A stretch of 64,000 nucleotides of DNA, taken from UBA1952 sp965246785. Lineage in GTDB: Bacteria; Bacteroidota; Bacteroidia; Chitinophagales; Chitinophagaceae. The first letter of the stretch is position 1. Each line of letters starts with the position of its first letter. The notes under the pieces are model-generated. The model saw nothing but the letters and a program-made list of their open reading frames with translations, was not told where the DNA came from and did no database searches. Shown here in pieces: positions 1-7,971 of the stretch. The position numbers and the translations under genes were made by a program. The stretch spans positions 62,001-126,000 of the forward strand of contig CBDFFM010000020.1 of the NCBI GenBank assembly GCA_965246785.1. Direction: 5' to 3'.

Positions 1-380
1 GCCGTAAATACATCCGGCATTATCTGCCCGGCGAACCATCCTGCGCTCGTGGCCGTGCCCAGTAAAAGCATCAATCCTGCGAAAGCCCTTCTCCTGTAAA
101 CGCCCGCCAGCAGTCTTTGCGCCAGCAGCAGCAGCAAGCCGGATAGTATAAGTGCCTGCGCTGCCACCACACCCCAAAGGCTTACGCCCATCGTTGTAAT
201 CCGCAGGAAAAGGCTGTAGGTAAGGGGCCGGTCAAGCGGTACATACAGCGAAAAGGCATTGCTGATGTAGGCGCTGCTGTCCGGCGTGAGGAGCGGGAAG
301 CCGTTGTACAGTGCCGGTATCATCAGGCACAAGGCGCCCAGGAACCAGTCGGGTAGAAGGGGGCGGAACTTGCGGAGCAT
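1..380 (-). CDS. GT-C-like polytopic membrane protein, N-terminal part
   Basis: Partial gene that runs off the left edge. Translating the minus strand from the ATG at 380-378 gives 126 residues starting MLRKFRPLLPDWF without a stop. Hydrophobic stretches at about residues 12-25, 65-90 and 100-118 mark a membrane protein. The first loop carries TPDSSAYI followed by LDRPLTYSLF. An acidic residue in the first extracytoplasmic loop plus a DRP motif resembles GT-C glycosyltransferases of the PMT/GT39 type, but this is inference from a fragment. The gene starts 16 bp beyond the terminator of the neighbouring SDR gene, so it probably has its own promoter. Confidence 0.6.
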   Translation of the reverse strand, partial: MLRKFRPLLPDWFLGALCLMIPALYNGFPLLTPDSSAYISNAFSLYVPLDRPLTYSLFLRITTMGVSLWGVVAAQALILSGLLLLLAQRLLAGVYRRRAFAGLMLLLGTATSAGWFAGQIMPDVFT

Positions 381-395
381 GAGGATGCGCAAAGA

Positions 396-429
396 AAAAG
401 CAGCGACGCTTCTAAACGCCGCTGCTTTT
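396..429 (-). terminator. Rho-independent terminator of the SDR gene
   Basis: The 10-bp arms AAAAGCAGCG (396-405) and CGCTGCTTTT (420-429) enclose a 14-nt loop. On the minus strand the stem is followed by a T-rich stretch. It lies 47 bp beyond the SDR stop codon. Confidence 0.75.
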
Positions 430-476
430 CATTAATTGCTCAGGACTCAATGACCTAAGAACAACGACCCACGGAA

Positions 477-1307
477 TTAATCCGCGTCCTCCTTATCCGC
501 CGGCTTGCTTTCATTGTACATCTGGGCGGCAATGGCCTGGTCGGGCATCACGTTGCCCATGGCCATCTGGATTTTGTTCTTCATGCCGGCTACTACCTTG
601 TCCTTGCCGGCCATCAGTGCTTCGTAGCCTTCTTTGGCTACGCCGGCGGGGTCGGCGAGCTTGTCTTCTACGACCATCTTGGAGTCTTCGGCACCGGCTT
701 TGTTGAAGAAGTCAGTATCCGTAGCGCCGGGTTGCAGAGCGGTGATGGTGATGTTTTCAAAATCGCGCAGCTCATAGTGCAGGGCCTGAGTGAAGTTGTA
801 CACGAAGCCCTTTGTACCGCCATAGACTGCCTGCAAGGGCGCCGGCGCTTTGCTCACTACCGATGCGAGCTGGAGAATCTTACCGCTGCCGCGCGCTATC
901 ATGTCTTGCAGAAAGCGCTTGGTGAGCACTACGAGCGAGTTGATGTTGAGGTGGATGATTTTCAGCTCCTGCTCCAGGTCGGTTTCCCAGAAGTTGCCAT
1001 AAACGCCTTGCCCGGCGTCGTTCACGAGCACATCTACCTGAATGCCCTGGCCTTTGATGTTGTCGTAAAGCTCCTGCGCGGCGTTCTCGCCGAAGAGGTC
1101 TTTGGAGATGGTGATGACCTTGCCGGCGCCTTCGGCCTTCATCTGCTCCGATGCGGCGAGGAGCTCGCCCTGGTCACGCGCTACGAGGATGAGGTCGTAC
1201 CCGTCGCGGGCAAAGAGGCGGGCCAGCTCCAGGCCTATGCCCCATGAGCCGCCGGTGATGAGCGCCGTTTGCCCGGCGCCTTTGCGATTGTTGGTGTTGC
1301 TTTCCAT
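477..1307 (-). CDS. Short-chain dehydrogenase/reductase (classical SDR)
   Basis: A 276-residue NAD(P)(H)-dependent oxidoreductase of the classical SDR family, probably cytoplasmic. The Rossmann motif TGGSWGIG is at residues 18-25, NDAG (a variant of NNAG) at 96-99, the catalytic serine probably at 149, and the YxxxK pair at Tyr162/Lys166. ARD after the second strand (around 43-45) suggests NADP preference, as in the YdfG/DltE-like group. The tail after residue 235 is rich in Met, Lys and Asp and looks lineage-specific. The substrate cannot be told from the sequence. It is separated from rsgA by 66 bp on the same strand, and a terminator follows it. Confidence 0.85.
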   Translation of the reverse strand: MESNTNNRKGAGQTALITGGSWGIGLELARLFARDGYDLILVARDQGELLAASEQMKAEGAGKVITISKDLFGENAAQELYDNIKGQGIQVDVLVNDAGQGVYGNFWETDLEQELKIIHLNINSLVVLTKRFLQDMIARGSGKILQLASVVSKAPAPLQAVYGGTKGFVYNFTQALHYELRDFENITITALQPGATDTDFFNKAGAEDSKMVVEDKLADPAGVAKEGYEALMAGKDKVVAGMKNKIQMAMGNVMPDQAIAAQMYNESKPADKEDAD

Positions 1308-1373
1308 AGCTTTTCTAAAAAGGGTGGTTTAAGAGCCTTTCATGGCGGAAAAACTATGCCACCTGCCGCTGCC

Positions 1374-2309
1374 TTACCACTTCTCCTCAATGCTTTCCAA
1401 TATAGTAATGTAGCTCCCGTAGCGCGCCTCGGTTATCGTCCCCTCTTCTACAGCGGCCTTTACGGCGCAGCCGGGCTCTGCGAGGTGCAGGCAGTTGTTG
1501 AAGCGGCAGCCCCCCATGGCCCGCCGCATCTCGGGGAAGTAGCCGGACAGCTCCTCGCGCTTCATGTCTATGATGCCGAACTCTTTGACGCCGGGCGTGT
1601 CTATGATGCAGCCGCCGCCGGGCAGGTCAAACATCTCTGCGAATGTGGTGGTGTGCTGGCCCTTGCCGCTCCAGCCGCTCACCTCGCCGGTGCGCAGGGC
1701 CAGGTCGGGCATGAGGGCGTTGATGAGGGTGCTTTTGCCTACGCCGGAGTGCCCGCTGAAGAGGGTGGTGCCGCCGGCAATGCGCGTCCGCAAGGCCTTA
1801 ATGCTTTCCGGGTGCAAGGCCGATATGGCGTACACCTCGTAGCCCGCGCCTTCGTACATCTCCCGCAATTCGGCGAGCTTGGCCACGGCGTCTTCGTCGT
1901 GCAGGTCGGTTTTGTTGACGGCGATGATGGCGGGGATGTGGTAGGCCTCTGCGGTGATGAGGAAGCGGTCTATGAAGCCGTTGGAGGTGCGCGGCTCGGC
2001 GAGGGTGGCCATCACGAGGGCGGCGTCCAGATTGGCGGCTACGATGTGCTTGTGGTTGCGGTTGTGGGGGGAGGTGCGTACGATGTAGTTGCGCCGCTGC
2101 ACGATGTCGCGTATCATGGCCGTATTGGCGTCGTCTTCTTCCACATCGTAGAGCACTACATCGCCTACGGCTATGGGGTTGGTGGCGGCGATGTCTTTGT
2201 CAATCCTGAGCTTGCCGCGCACGCGGGCCTGCCAGAAGCGGCCATCGGCATCGCGAAGCTGGTACCAGCTACCTGTGGATTTATAGATGAGGCCTTCGGC
2301 GGGTTTCAT
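1374..2309 (-). CDS. rsgA: Small ribosomal subunit biogenesis GTPase RsgA
   Basis: A circularly permuted GTPase that checks late maturation of the 30S subunit. The 311-residue protein has an N-terminal OB-fold (about 1-70). The permuted GTPase motifs follow: G4 NKTD (132-135), then P-loop GHSGVGKST (186-194), then G3 DTPG (237-240). A C-terminal zinc knuckle has Cys268, Cys273, His275 and Cys281. The frame stays open far upstream, but the start MKPAEG at 2309 matches the family length and the extension would translate the 21-bp repeat array. A CACCTTTG box lies 5 nt before this ATG, so the mRNA may be almost leaderless. Confidence 0.95.
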   Translation of the reverse strand: MKPAEGLIYKSTGSWYQLRDADGRFWQARVRGKLRIDKDIAATNPIAVGDVVLYDVEEDDANTAMIRDIVQRRNYIVRTSPHNRNHKHIVAANLDAALVMATLAEPRTSNGFIDRFLITAEAYHIPAIIAVNKTDLHDEDAVAKLAELREMYEGAGYEVYAISALHPESIKALRTRIAGGTTLFSGHSGVGKSTLINALMPDLALRTGEVSGWSGKGQHTTTFAEMFDLPGGGCIIDTPGVKEFGIIDMKREELSGYFPEMRRAMGGCRFNNCLHLAEPGCAVKAAVEEGTITEARYGSYITILESIEEKW

Positions 2310-2314
2310 GGGGG

Positions 2315-2322
2315 CAAAGGTG
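2315..2322 (-). promoter_or_regulatory. Putative -7 promoter box of rsgA
   Basis: CACCTTTG on the minus strand is one mismatch from the Bacteroidota -7 consensus TAnnTTTG. It ends 5 nt before the rsgA ATG. No good -33 TTTG was found at 19-20 bp. Confidence 0.4.
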
Positions 2323-2386
2323 AGGTGTATGCAGATAGGGCAGCGATGCATTGGGCTGTTTGGGTTAAAGGATGGCGATGGGCCGG

Positions 2387-2645
2387 CGGGAAAGCGAAAT
2401 GGTGACTGCTTTCCCGGCTGAGGCTGTCCGGAAAAGGTTTTAGGGTGCATTTCCCCGCTGGAGGCCGATGGAGCGGCTGTAAGTAGGTATATTTCCCCGC
2501 CGCGCCTCGTTTGGGAAATAGCAATGCAAGAGATTACCCGAACGGTGGCCGTTGGGGAAATGGTCAGCGTATAGATTTCCCCGCTGGCATCTGTTGGGGA
2601 AATTGTATGGAGGGATATTTCCCCGACAGGGTTCGGCGGGGAAAT
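2387..2645. repeat. Phased inverted-repeat array 1 (ATTTCCCC / GGGGAAAT, 21-bp period)
   Basis: The gap between divergent rsgA and pyk (2310-2870) is filled mainly by this array. The octamer appears in alternating orientation every 21 bp: ATTTCCCC at 2449 and 2491, TGGGAAAT at 2512, a degenerate ATTACCC at 2533, GGGGAAAT at 2554, ATTTCCCC at 2575, GGGGAAAT at 2596, ATTTCCCC at 2617 and GGGGAAAT at 2638. The slot at 2470 is decayed. Weaker copies (GGGAAA near 2387, TTTCCC near 2409, GGAAAA near 2430) extend the array to the left. Text between the octamers is not conserved. Adjacent arms can pair as hairpins with 13-nt loops. No protein family is recognisable in any frame here. Confidence 0.85.
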
Positions 2646-2749
2646 TGCTCTACTTTGAGCTTGCACCACTGGTCGCTGCGACCTACACCATTCGCAGTCT
2701 GCGGCCGTCCAAAGAGCAGATGATAAGTGAGAAGCCCGGCCAGCGAACA

Positions 2750-2779
2750 GAACCCTGAAATGTGCGACGCAACGGACGC
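2750..2779 (+). repeat. Partial copy of the 66-bp dispersed repeat
   Basis: GAACCCTGAAATGTGCGACG and the bases after it match the middle of the 66-bp repeat found complete at 22165, 25164 (inverted) and 26174. Both ends have diverged. It lies about 90 bp upstream of pyk. Confidence 0.5.
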
Positions 2780-2858
2780 TTAATAGCGCGCTGCTGCCGG
2801 CAACATAAAAATCTTTCGCGGAGCGCTTGTCGCGCCCTGCTCGTTCCCGCTTTCGGCT

Positions 2859-2866
2859 GACCTTTG
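2859..2866 (+). promoter_or_regulatory. Putative -7 promoter box of pyk
   Basis: GACCTTTG, one mismatch from TAnnTTTG, ends only 4 nt before the pyk ATG. Transcription would begin at or next to the start codon. Confidence 0.4.
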
Positions 2867-2870
2867 CCCC

Positions 2871-4298
2871 ATGCTCCTGCACAAGACCAAAATCATAGCC
2901 ACCGTAGGCCCCGCCTGCAATACGTACGAAAAGCTCCTCGCGCTGGTCAATGAGGGCGTCAACGTCTTTCGCCTCAACTTCTCGCACGGCAGCCACGAGA
3001 CGCACGCGGCGGTGGTGGCGCATATCCGCAGGATTAATGCGGAAAGCCCGCGCAACATTGCCATCCTCGCCGACCTGCAAGGCCCCAAGCTGCGTGTGGG
3101 CGAGCTGGAGGGCGGAGCGCTGGAGCTGGCGCAGGGGGATGAGTTTATCTTCTCCAATGAGCCGTGCATTGGCACAAAGGAGTGCGTGTATATCTCTTAC
3201 CCGGACTTTGCGCGGGATGTGCGGGTGGGCGAGAAGATTCTCTTAGACGATGGCAAGATGGAGGTGCTGGTGGTGGAGATTACGCCGGAGGCGACGGTGC
3301 GGGTGAAGGTGACCGTGCCGGGCACGCTCCTCTCCAAAAAAGGCGTGAACCTGCCGGACACGAAGATTTCGCTGCCCTCGCTGAGCGAGAAGGACATGCG
3401 CGACATAGACTTTATTGTGGCGCAGGAGGATATTGACTGGATAGCGCTCTCTTTTGTGCGGAAGCCGGATGATGTGCGGGAGCTGCGCGAGCTGCTGAAG
3501 CGCAAAGGCTCGGAGGCGAAGATTATTTCTAAGATTGAGAAGCCGGAGGCTTTGGAGAGTCTGCGCGAAATCATCCTGGCATCTGATGCGGTGATGGTGG
3601 CGCGGGGCGATTTGGGGGTGGAACTGCCGCTGGAGCAAATCCCGATGATACAGAAGAAGATTACGCGCATGTGCATTCACCGGGCCAAGCCGGTAATCAT
3701 AGCCACGCAGATGATGGAGAGCATGATAGACCGTACGCGGCCCAACCGCTCCGAGATTACCGACGTAGCCAACGCCGTGCTGGAAGGCGCCGACGCGGTG
3801 ATGCTGAGCGGGGAGACGGCGATGGGCCATTACCCGGAACTAGTCATCCGCACGATGGTGAGCATCATCAACGAGGTGGAGAAGGAAGACATGGTCTATA
3901 ACCGCAACCTGGAGCCGCAGCCGCACTCGCCGTCCTTTCTGAGTGATGCCCTGTGCTACAACGCCTGCGAGATGGCGCGGGATGTGCACGCGGACGCGCT
4001 CATTGGCATGACGCAGAGCGGCTACACGGGCTTTATGCTGAGCAGCTACCGCCCGCGCAGCCCGCTTTTTGTGTTTACGAAGACGAAGAGCCTGTTAGAC
4101 CAGCTCAGCCTGAGCTGGGGCGTAACCGCGCTGTACTATGATAAGGAGGAGAGCATAGACAAGGTAATAGACGACCAGATAGAAATCCTGAAGGAGAAGG
4201 GCTGCATCAAGCCGGGCGATGTGGTGGTAAGCACTGGCTCCATGCCCGTGGAGGAGCACCTGCCTACGAATATGCTGAAGATTACGCGGGTGGGGTGA
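2871..4298 (+). CDS. pyk: Pyruvate kinase
   Basis: Converts phosphoenolpyruvate and ADP to pyruvate and ATP, the last step of glycolysis, in the cytoplasm. The 475 residues are full length for the bacterial enzyme. The N-terminal TKIIATVGPA and RLNFSHG begin the TIM barrel. The catalytic Lys/Glu loop reads ISKIEKPEAL, the metal/phosphate region MVARGDLGVE, and the signature helix ends LSGETAMG. A short C-terminal regulatory domain ends with STGSMP. It is transcribed away from rsgA, with the 21-bp repeat array in the shared upstream region. No SD sequence precedes the ATG. Confidence 0.97.
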   Translation: MLLHKTKIIATVGPACNTYEKLLALVNEGVNVFRLNFSHGSHETHAAVVAHIRRINAESPRNIAILADLQGPKLRVGELEGGALELAQGDEFIFSNEPCIGTKECVYISYPDFARDVRVGEKILLDDGKMEVLVVEITPEATVRVKVTVPGTLLSKKGVNLPDTKISLPSLSEKDMRDIDFIVAQEDIDWIALSFVRKPDDVRELRELLKRKGSEAKIISKIEKPEALESLREIILASDAVMVARGDLGVELPLEQIPMIQKKITRMCIHRAKPVIIATQMMESMIDRTRPNRSEITDVANAVLEGADAVMLSGETAMGHYPELVIRTMVSIINEVEKEDMVYNRNLEPQPHSPSFLSDALCYNACEMARDVHADALIGMTQSGYTGFMLSSYRPRSPLFVFTKTKSLLDQLSLSWGVTALYYDKEESIDKVIDDQIEILKEKGCIKPGDVVVSTGSMPVEEHLPTNMLKITRVG

Positions 4299-4299
4299 G

Positions 4300-4332
4300 G
4301 TTAGACATTGTTGGAAAGTTGTTGGACGGTTA
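4300..4332. repeat. GTTGGA-based 11-mer tandem repeat
   Basis: Two 11-bp units, GTTGGAAAGTT and GTTGGACGGTT, are preceded by a decayed GTTAGACATT. The core is the reverse complement of the tract in front of metK (11273-11307). Confidence 0.7.
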
Positions 4333-4389
4333 TGTACTCGCAACGCGCCATTCACAATAAGCGGAATGCTTTTTGGAAAAAGGAACCGT

Positions 4390-4809
4390 ATGATGAAGAC
4401 CTTCCGGTGGCTATTATTCTTCCTGCTGGCGCCAATAGCGCTCCGCGCTCAGCCTAAGGCAGCGCTGAAGCGCATCTACTTCAACATGTACACGGACAGC
4501 ATCAAGACGGTGCTCAACTATTACGTGAATGTGGAAGGCGAGTACAGCAACGGCCGCTATCTGCCTTTAGACACCTCCGCCGTCCTGATCATAGCCGACA
4601 GGGGCACGATGTCCGGCAATGAATGGATAGCGCCGGAGCGGCCGGACTTTGAAAAGGTAAGCTTCCGCGTTGTGGCAAGGAATAACCCAAATCTGCACGA
4701 CGAAATCACCATCTGGCTGAAGCGCATCAAAGACCCGCGCGACGCGGCGGAGTACGATGAGGGGGCATTGCCCTCCCCCGGCAGCGAGCGGAAGGGGCGC
4801 CGGCGCTAA
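4390..4809 (+). CDS. Small secreted protein of unknown function
   Basis: About 139 residues starting MMKTFRWLLFFLLAP, a clear Sec signal peptide with a probable cleavage site near LRAQ. The mature part, roughly 115 residues, has alternating hydrophobic residues typical of a beta-sandwich (LNYYVNVEGEYSNGRYLPL). The basic tail ERKGRRR ends next to the convergent membrane protein gene. I do not recognise the family. The ATG at 4390 (or 4393) is preferred over one at 4366 because it puts the signal peptide at the N-terminus. Probably periplasmic. Confidence 0.6.
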   Translation: MMKTFRWLLFFLLAPIALRAQPKAALKRIYFNMYTDSIKTVLNYYVNVEGEYSNGRYLPLDTSAVLIIADRGTMSGNEWIAPERPDFEKVSFRVVARNNPNLHDEITIWLKRIKDPRDAAEYDEGALPSPGSERKGRRR

Positions 4810-6077
4810 GCAGCCTTAGCGGCAAACGTTACCCCTGATTCCAACAGCTCACCCCGCCGCATAGCCTGATACAGCCGGAAGTAGATACCGGCAATGACGA
4901 GCGCAAACAGCGCCGCCACAAAACCCGGCTCAAAGACAAGCGTACTGTATTTAGGCAGCTCAAACCACGTCATGACGCGCTCCATATTCAACAGGTGCGC
5001 CACCGAAAAAAGCGCCAGCAGCCCGAAGCGCCGTGTATGGAAGGCATACGCCGTAAGGAAGATGAAGGCCGGGTGCGAGTAGCGCTCGTGCATCCGGGTA
5101 TTAAAGAAGAAGAACAGAATGATTATCTGCGCCGCTGTAAGCCAGATGACCTCGCGGCGCAGGGAGACGATACGGCCCGCCGCCTTTTGCCGCAGCGCCT
5201 TCGCAATAGCTACGAGCAGGGGTATAAAAGCGGCCAGCGCCCCGGCACAGAAGAGCAGCAGCCCGAAGTGCAGGTATGACAAGCCGGCAATGGTGCCTGA
5301 AGTGTCGGAAACGTCAAACTTCAGGTCGGGCAGTATCCAGTACCACATGTTGAAGGCGTTCATACTGACAGCTTCGAAGGTGTTCGTGATGTTGACAACA
5401 GTATTCCAGAACTTCGTCAGCCCGCCCTCGCCGAATGCAAAGGGCAGCACGATAAGCGCTTGCGCCAGCAACATGGCCCCTACCGTCCCCGCTAAGCGTA
5501 GCCACTTGCCATGCAACACGAAGTGCGTCAGCAGCAACAGGCCCCAAAGCGGTATAAAGGGCATTGCCTGCAGCTTCATGTTCAGTGCCAGCACCAGCAT
5601 TACCCCACTCCATATAGGTTTGCCGCGATAAATCATCCACAGCGCGCCAAACACAAAGGCGGGCATAATGCTGTCCACCTGCTGCCAGATGATGGTATTG
5701 TAGCTATAGCTCACATTGAGGATAGAAAGGAGCAGGATAACGAGGTAGTCTGTCTTCTTGTCTAACCACTTCCAGACCATCCAAAGGCCAACGAAATCAA
5801 AGGCCAGCGTGAAAAAGCGCTGATAGCCTATGTAATGACGCGCCGCCTCGCAATTGTCTTGCAGCAGGCCGAAGAGCCACATGAAGTATTGATACAGCGG
5901 CGTATAATTGGTGCCGGAGCCATAGGCGTTGCACAGGCCATGCTCCATGATGTAGCAGGTCCAGTGCCGCCAGTAGGCTATATCATCCTGGCCATGCAGG
6001 CCTGGCGTGAGCGCAAGCGGGAAGATGAACAGCAGCACAATGATGGCGGCCCGGTGGCGTTTGCTGATGGGCGGCAT
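4806..6077 (-). CDS. Integral membrane GT-C-type glycosyltransferase-like protein
   Basis: A roughly 423-residue polytopic membrane protein with about ten hydrophobic segments. After the first segment comes DDIAYWRHWTCYI, then GSGTNYTPLYQY. The acidic pair in the first large loop and the N-Y-x-P-L motif resemble polyprenol-phosphate-dependent GT-C mannosyltransferases (GT87/DUF2029-like). The tail after the last segment (about 400-423) is basic, then neutral. The start MPPISKRHR at 6077 is chosen over an upstream start at 6134 that would overlap panC, and TACTTTTA lies 6 nt before it. The acceptor is unknown. Confidence 0.65.
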   Translation of the reverse strand: MPPISKRHRAAIIVLLFIFPLALTPGLHGQDDIAYWRHWTCYIMEHGLCNAYGSGTNYTPLYQYFMWLFGLLQDNCEAARHYIGYQRFFTLAFDFVGLWMVWKWLDKKTDYLVILLLSILNVSYSYNTIIWQQVDSIMPAFVFGALWMIYRGKPIWSGVMLVLALNMKLQAMPFIPLWGLLLLTHFVLHGKWLRLAGTVGAMLLAQALIVLPFAFGEGGLTKFWNTVVNITNTFEAVSMNAFNMWYWILPDLKFDVSDTSGTIAGLSYLHFGLLLFCAGALAAFIPLLVAIAKALRQKAAGRIVSLRREVIWLTAAQIIILFFFFNTRMHERYSHPAFIFLTAYAFHTRRFGLLALFSVAHLLNMERVMTWFELPKYSTLVFEPGFVAALFALVIAGIYFRLYQAMRRGELLESGVTFAAKAA

Positions 6078-6083
6078 GGCGCG

Positions 6084-6091
6084 TAAAAGTA
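6084..6091 (-). promoter_or_regulatory. Putative -7 promoter box
   Basis: TACTTTTA on the minus strand, one mismatch from TAnnTTTG, lies 6 nt before the ATG of the GT-C-like gene. The same octamer precedes the DinB-like gene at 43844. Confidence 0.35.
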
Positions 6092-6123
6092 GAGATGTGA
6101 TAAGCTTTTCCCGGCGTATAGAC

Positions 6124-6966
6124 TTAGCTGCCAATCAGCATATTATCAATGAGCCGCAGCTTTCCGAGCCTAGACGCAATTAGGGCTACTTCGTTCCCGC
6201 CGTTATAATTCGGTAAGGGTTCCAGCGTATCGCCGTCGGCAAGCGCCACATATTCCGGCTCAAAGCCTTTGGTGCGCAGCAGCTCCTCGCATTCCTTTTG
6301 CACAACCGGCCAGCTACCGGCAGCGGCCTTGGACTGGATACTGACGAGGCATTGATAGATGGCTGAGGCGAGCACTCGCTGCGGCTCCGTCAGGCGGCGG
6401 TTGCGGGAGCTCATGGCCAGTCCGTCGGCCTCGCGCACGGTCGGGCAGATGCTCAATTCTATTTCATTCCCTTTGCCCATCAGCTCAATGAGCTTTTTAA
6501 TAACAAGGCATTGCTGGTAATCCTTCTGGCCGAGGTAAAGCCGCGCCGGCTTTACAATTTCCAGTAGCCGCCCCACCACCTGGCCCACGCCGCGGAAGTG
6601 GCCGGGCCGGTGGGCGCCTTCCAGCAAATCTTCCAGCCGCCCGAAGTGATAAGCCGTAGCCATTACCGTCCCGTGCGGATAGACCTCGCGCTCATCGGGC
6701 AGGAAGAGCACATCGCAACCAGATCCAAGGAGCAGGGCAATGTCCGCTTCGGTGCTCTTTGGGTACTTCGCGTAATCTTCCGGGTCATTGAACTGCGTAG
6801 GGTTGACGAAGATGGAGCAAACCGTCAAGTAGCCCTCGGCACGGGCACGCTCCATGAGCGAGATGTGTCCGGTATGAAGTGCGCCCATAGTGGGAATAAA
6901 CCCTACAGGCTTCTCCTGCCGGCTCAGGTAGTCCCGCACATCGGCGGCAGTCTTAAAGATGAACAT
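6124..6966 (-). CDS. panC: Pantothenate synthetase
   Basis: Ligates pantoate and beta-alanine using ATP, giving pantothenate for coenzyme A. The 280 residues match the family. The nucleotidyltransferase HxGH motif is in GALHTGHISL (about 28-37), FVNPTQF follows at 53-59, GQKDYQQ at about 157-163, and the adenylate-binding SSRN motif at about 189-192. It is divergent from the glycogen synthase gene. No panB or panD is in the window. Confidence 0.96.
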   Translation of the reverse strand: MFIFKTAADVRDYLSRQEKPVGFIPTMGALHTGHISLMERARAEGYLTVCSIFVNPTQFNDPEDYAKYPKSTEADIALLLGSGCDVLFLPDEREVYPHGTVMATAYHFGRLEDLLEGAHRPGHFRGVGQVVGRLLEIVKPARLYLGQKDYQQCLVIKKLIELMGKGNEIELSICPTVREADGLAMSSRNRRLTEPQRVLASAIYQCLVSIQSKAAAGSWPVVQKECEELLRTKGFEPEYVALADGDTLEPLPNYNGGNEVALIASRLGKLRLIDNMLIGS

Positions 6967-7023
6967 AGAATGGGAGCGGTAAGTATTGAGCGCGCTGGTG
7001 GCGCACCGCTGACATTAATTGCT

Positions 7024-7031
7024 TAATTTCG
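7024..7031 (+). promoter_or_regulatory. Putative -7 promoter box TAATTTCG
   Basis: TAATTTCG occurs here, at 50393 and at 61763, each 49-81 nt before a gene start. It is one base from TAnnTTTG. Here the leader to the ATG would be about 60 nt. Confidence 0.4.
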
Positions 7032-7092
7032 CGCACTTATTCAAAGCCGGGCGTTTCCGGCAGCGGCGTAACCTAATACATAAACTGAGTAC

Positions 7093-7920
7093 ATGTCAGC
7101 AGACGCAAAGAAAAGGGTTTTAATCATTGCCAATGAACTTTCTCCGTACCTGGAGGATACCGATTTCGCCCAGATTCTGAACAAGCTGGCCATCAAGACT
7201 TTTGACGCGGGCCTGGAAGTGCGGGTTATTATGCCCCGCTTCGGCACCATCAATGAGCGCCGCCACCGCCTGCACGAGGTCGTCCGCCTGTCTGGCATCA
7301 ACATTATTGTGGACGGCGACGATTATCCCTTGATTATCAAGGTAGCATCTTTGCCAAACGCCCGACTGCAAGTGTACTTCATGGATAATGAGGACTACTT
7401 CAAGCGCAAGCAGGTGTTCCGCGACGAGGCCGGGACGTTTTTTGAGGATAATGCCGACCGGGCCATCTTCTTCTGCAAAAGCGCGCTGGAGACAGTGAAA
7501 AAATTTGGCTGGCCCCCGCACGTCATCCACTGCCACGGCTGGATGACCTCGCTGGTGCCGATGTACGTGAAGACTGCCTATAAGAAGGAGCCGGTGTTTG
7601 CTAATTCCAAGGTGATTTATACCCTTCAGGAAGACCAGTTTACGGAAAAGCTGCCGGCCAACTTTGTGCAGAAGGCCATGATTTCCGCAGATATTAAGGA
7701 TAAGGATATGGAATGCTTTAAAGAAGCTTCCGCTGTCGGCCTCACGCTCGGCGGCGCCAAGTGCGCGGATGTGGTGATAGAAGGCGCGCCGAACCTGCCT
7801 AAACGCGTAACCGAAGAGGTAAAGCCCAGCCGTACCAAGAAGTACGTGAAGTGGGAGGAAAGCTGGAAGGAAGATATCACACCGCTCCTTGACCTCTATA
7901 AAAGCTTAACAGGAGCTTAG
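7093..7920 (+). CDS. Short glycogen/starch synthase-like protein (GT5 N-terminal domain only)
   Basis: The 275 residues correspond to the N-terminal half of GT5 glycogen synthases. The protein starts KKRVLIIANELSPYLED and continues through FDAGLEVRVIMPRFG, NADRAIFFCKSALE and VIHCHGWMTSLVP. The GT-B C-terminal nucleotide-binding half is absent, so normal synthase activity is doubtful. Short forms like this, next to DUF4270 and glmS, are a known arrangement in Bacteroidota, so this is not a local truncation. The intact frame and the basic, structured C-terminus support a real gene. Confidence 0.85.
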   Translation: MSADAKKRVLIIANELSPYLEDTDFAQILNKLAIKTFDAGLEVRVIMPRFGTINERRHRLHEVVRLSGINIIVDGDDYPLIIKVASLPNARLQVYFMDNEDYFKRKQVFRDEAGTFFEDNADRAIFFCKSALETVKKFGWPPHVIHCHGWMTSLVPMYVKTAYKKEPVFANSKVIYTLQEDQFTEKLPANFVQKAMISADIKDKDMECFKEASAVGLTLGGAKCADVVIEGAPNLPKRVTEEVKPSRTKKYVKWEESWKEDITPLLDLYKSLTGA

Positions 7921-7971
7921 ACACCTTTTGCCCACATTCGCCTCTCTCTTTTTATTCCGGGAATTTTTATT

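Noticed and set aside
1269..2405. Long open frame on the plus strand opposite rsgA (378 codons, Gly/Val/His-rich)
   Set aside because: Antisense shadow of rsgA in GC-rich DNA; composition is atypical and no motif is present.
2491..2645. CRISPR-like or MITE origin of array 1
   Set aside because: Repeats are 8 bp, alternate in orientation, and there are no terminal inverted repeats or target duplication.
1374..3080. A 568-codon open frame that would extend RsgA by 257 residues at the N-terminus
   Set aside because: The extension translates the 21-bp repeat array (periodic GEI/ISP residues), matches no RsgA, and runs into pyk on the other strand. The start at 2309 gives the family length.
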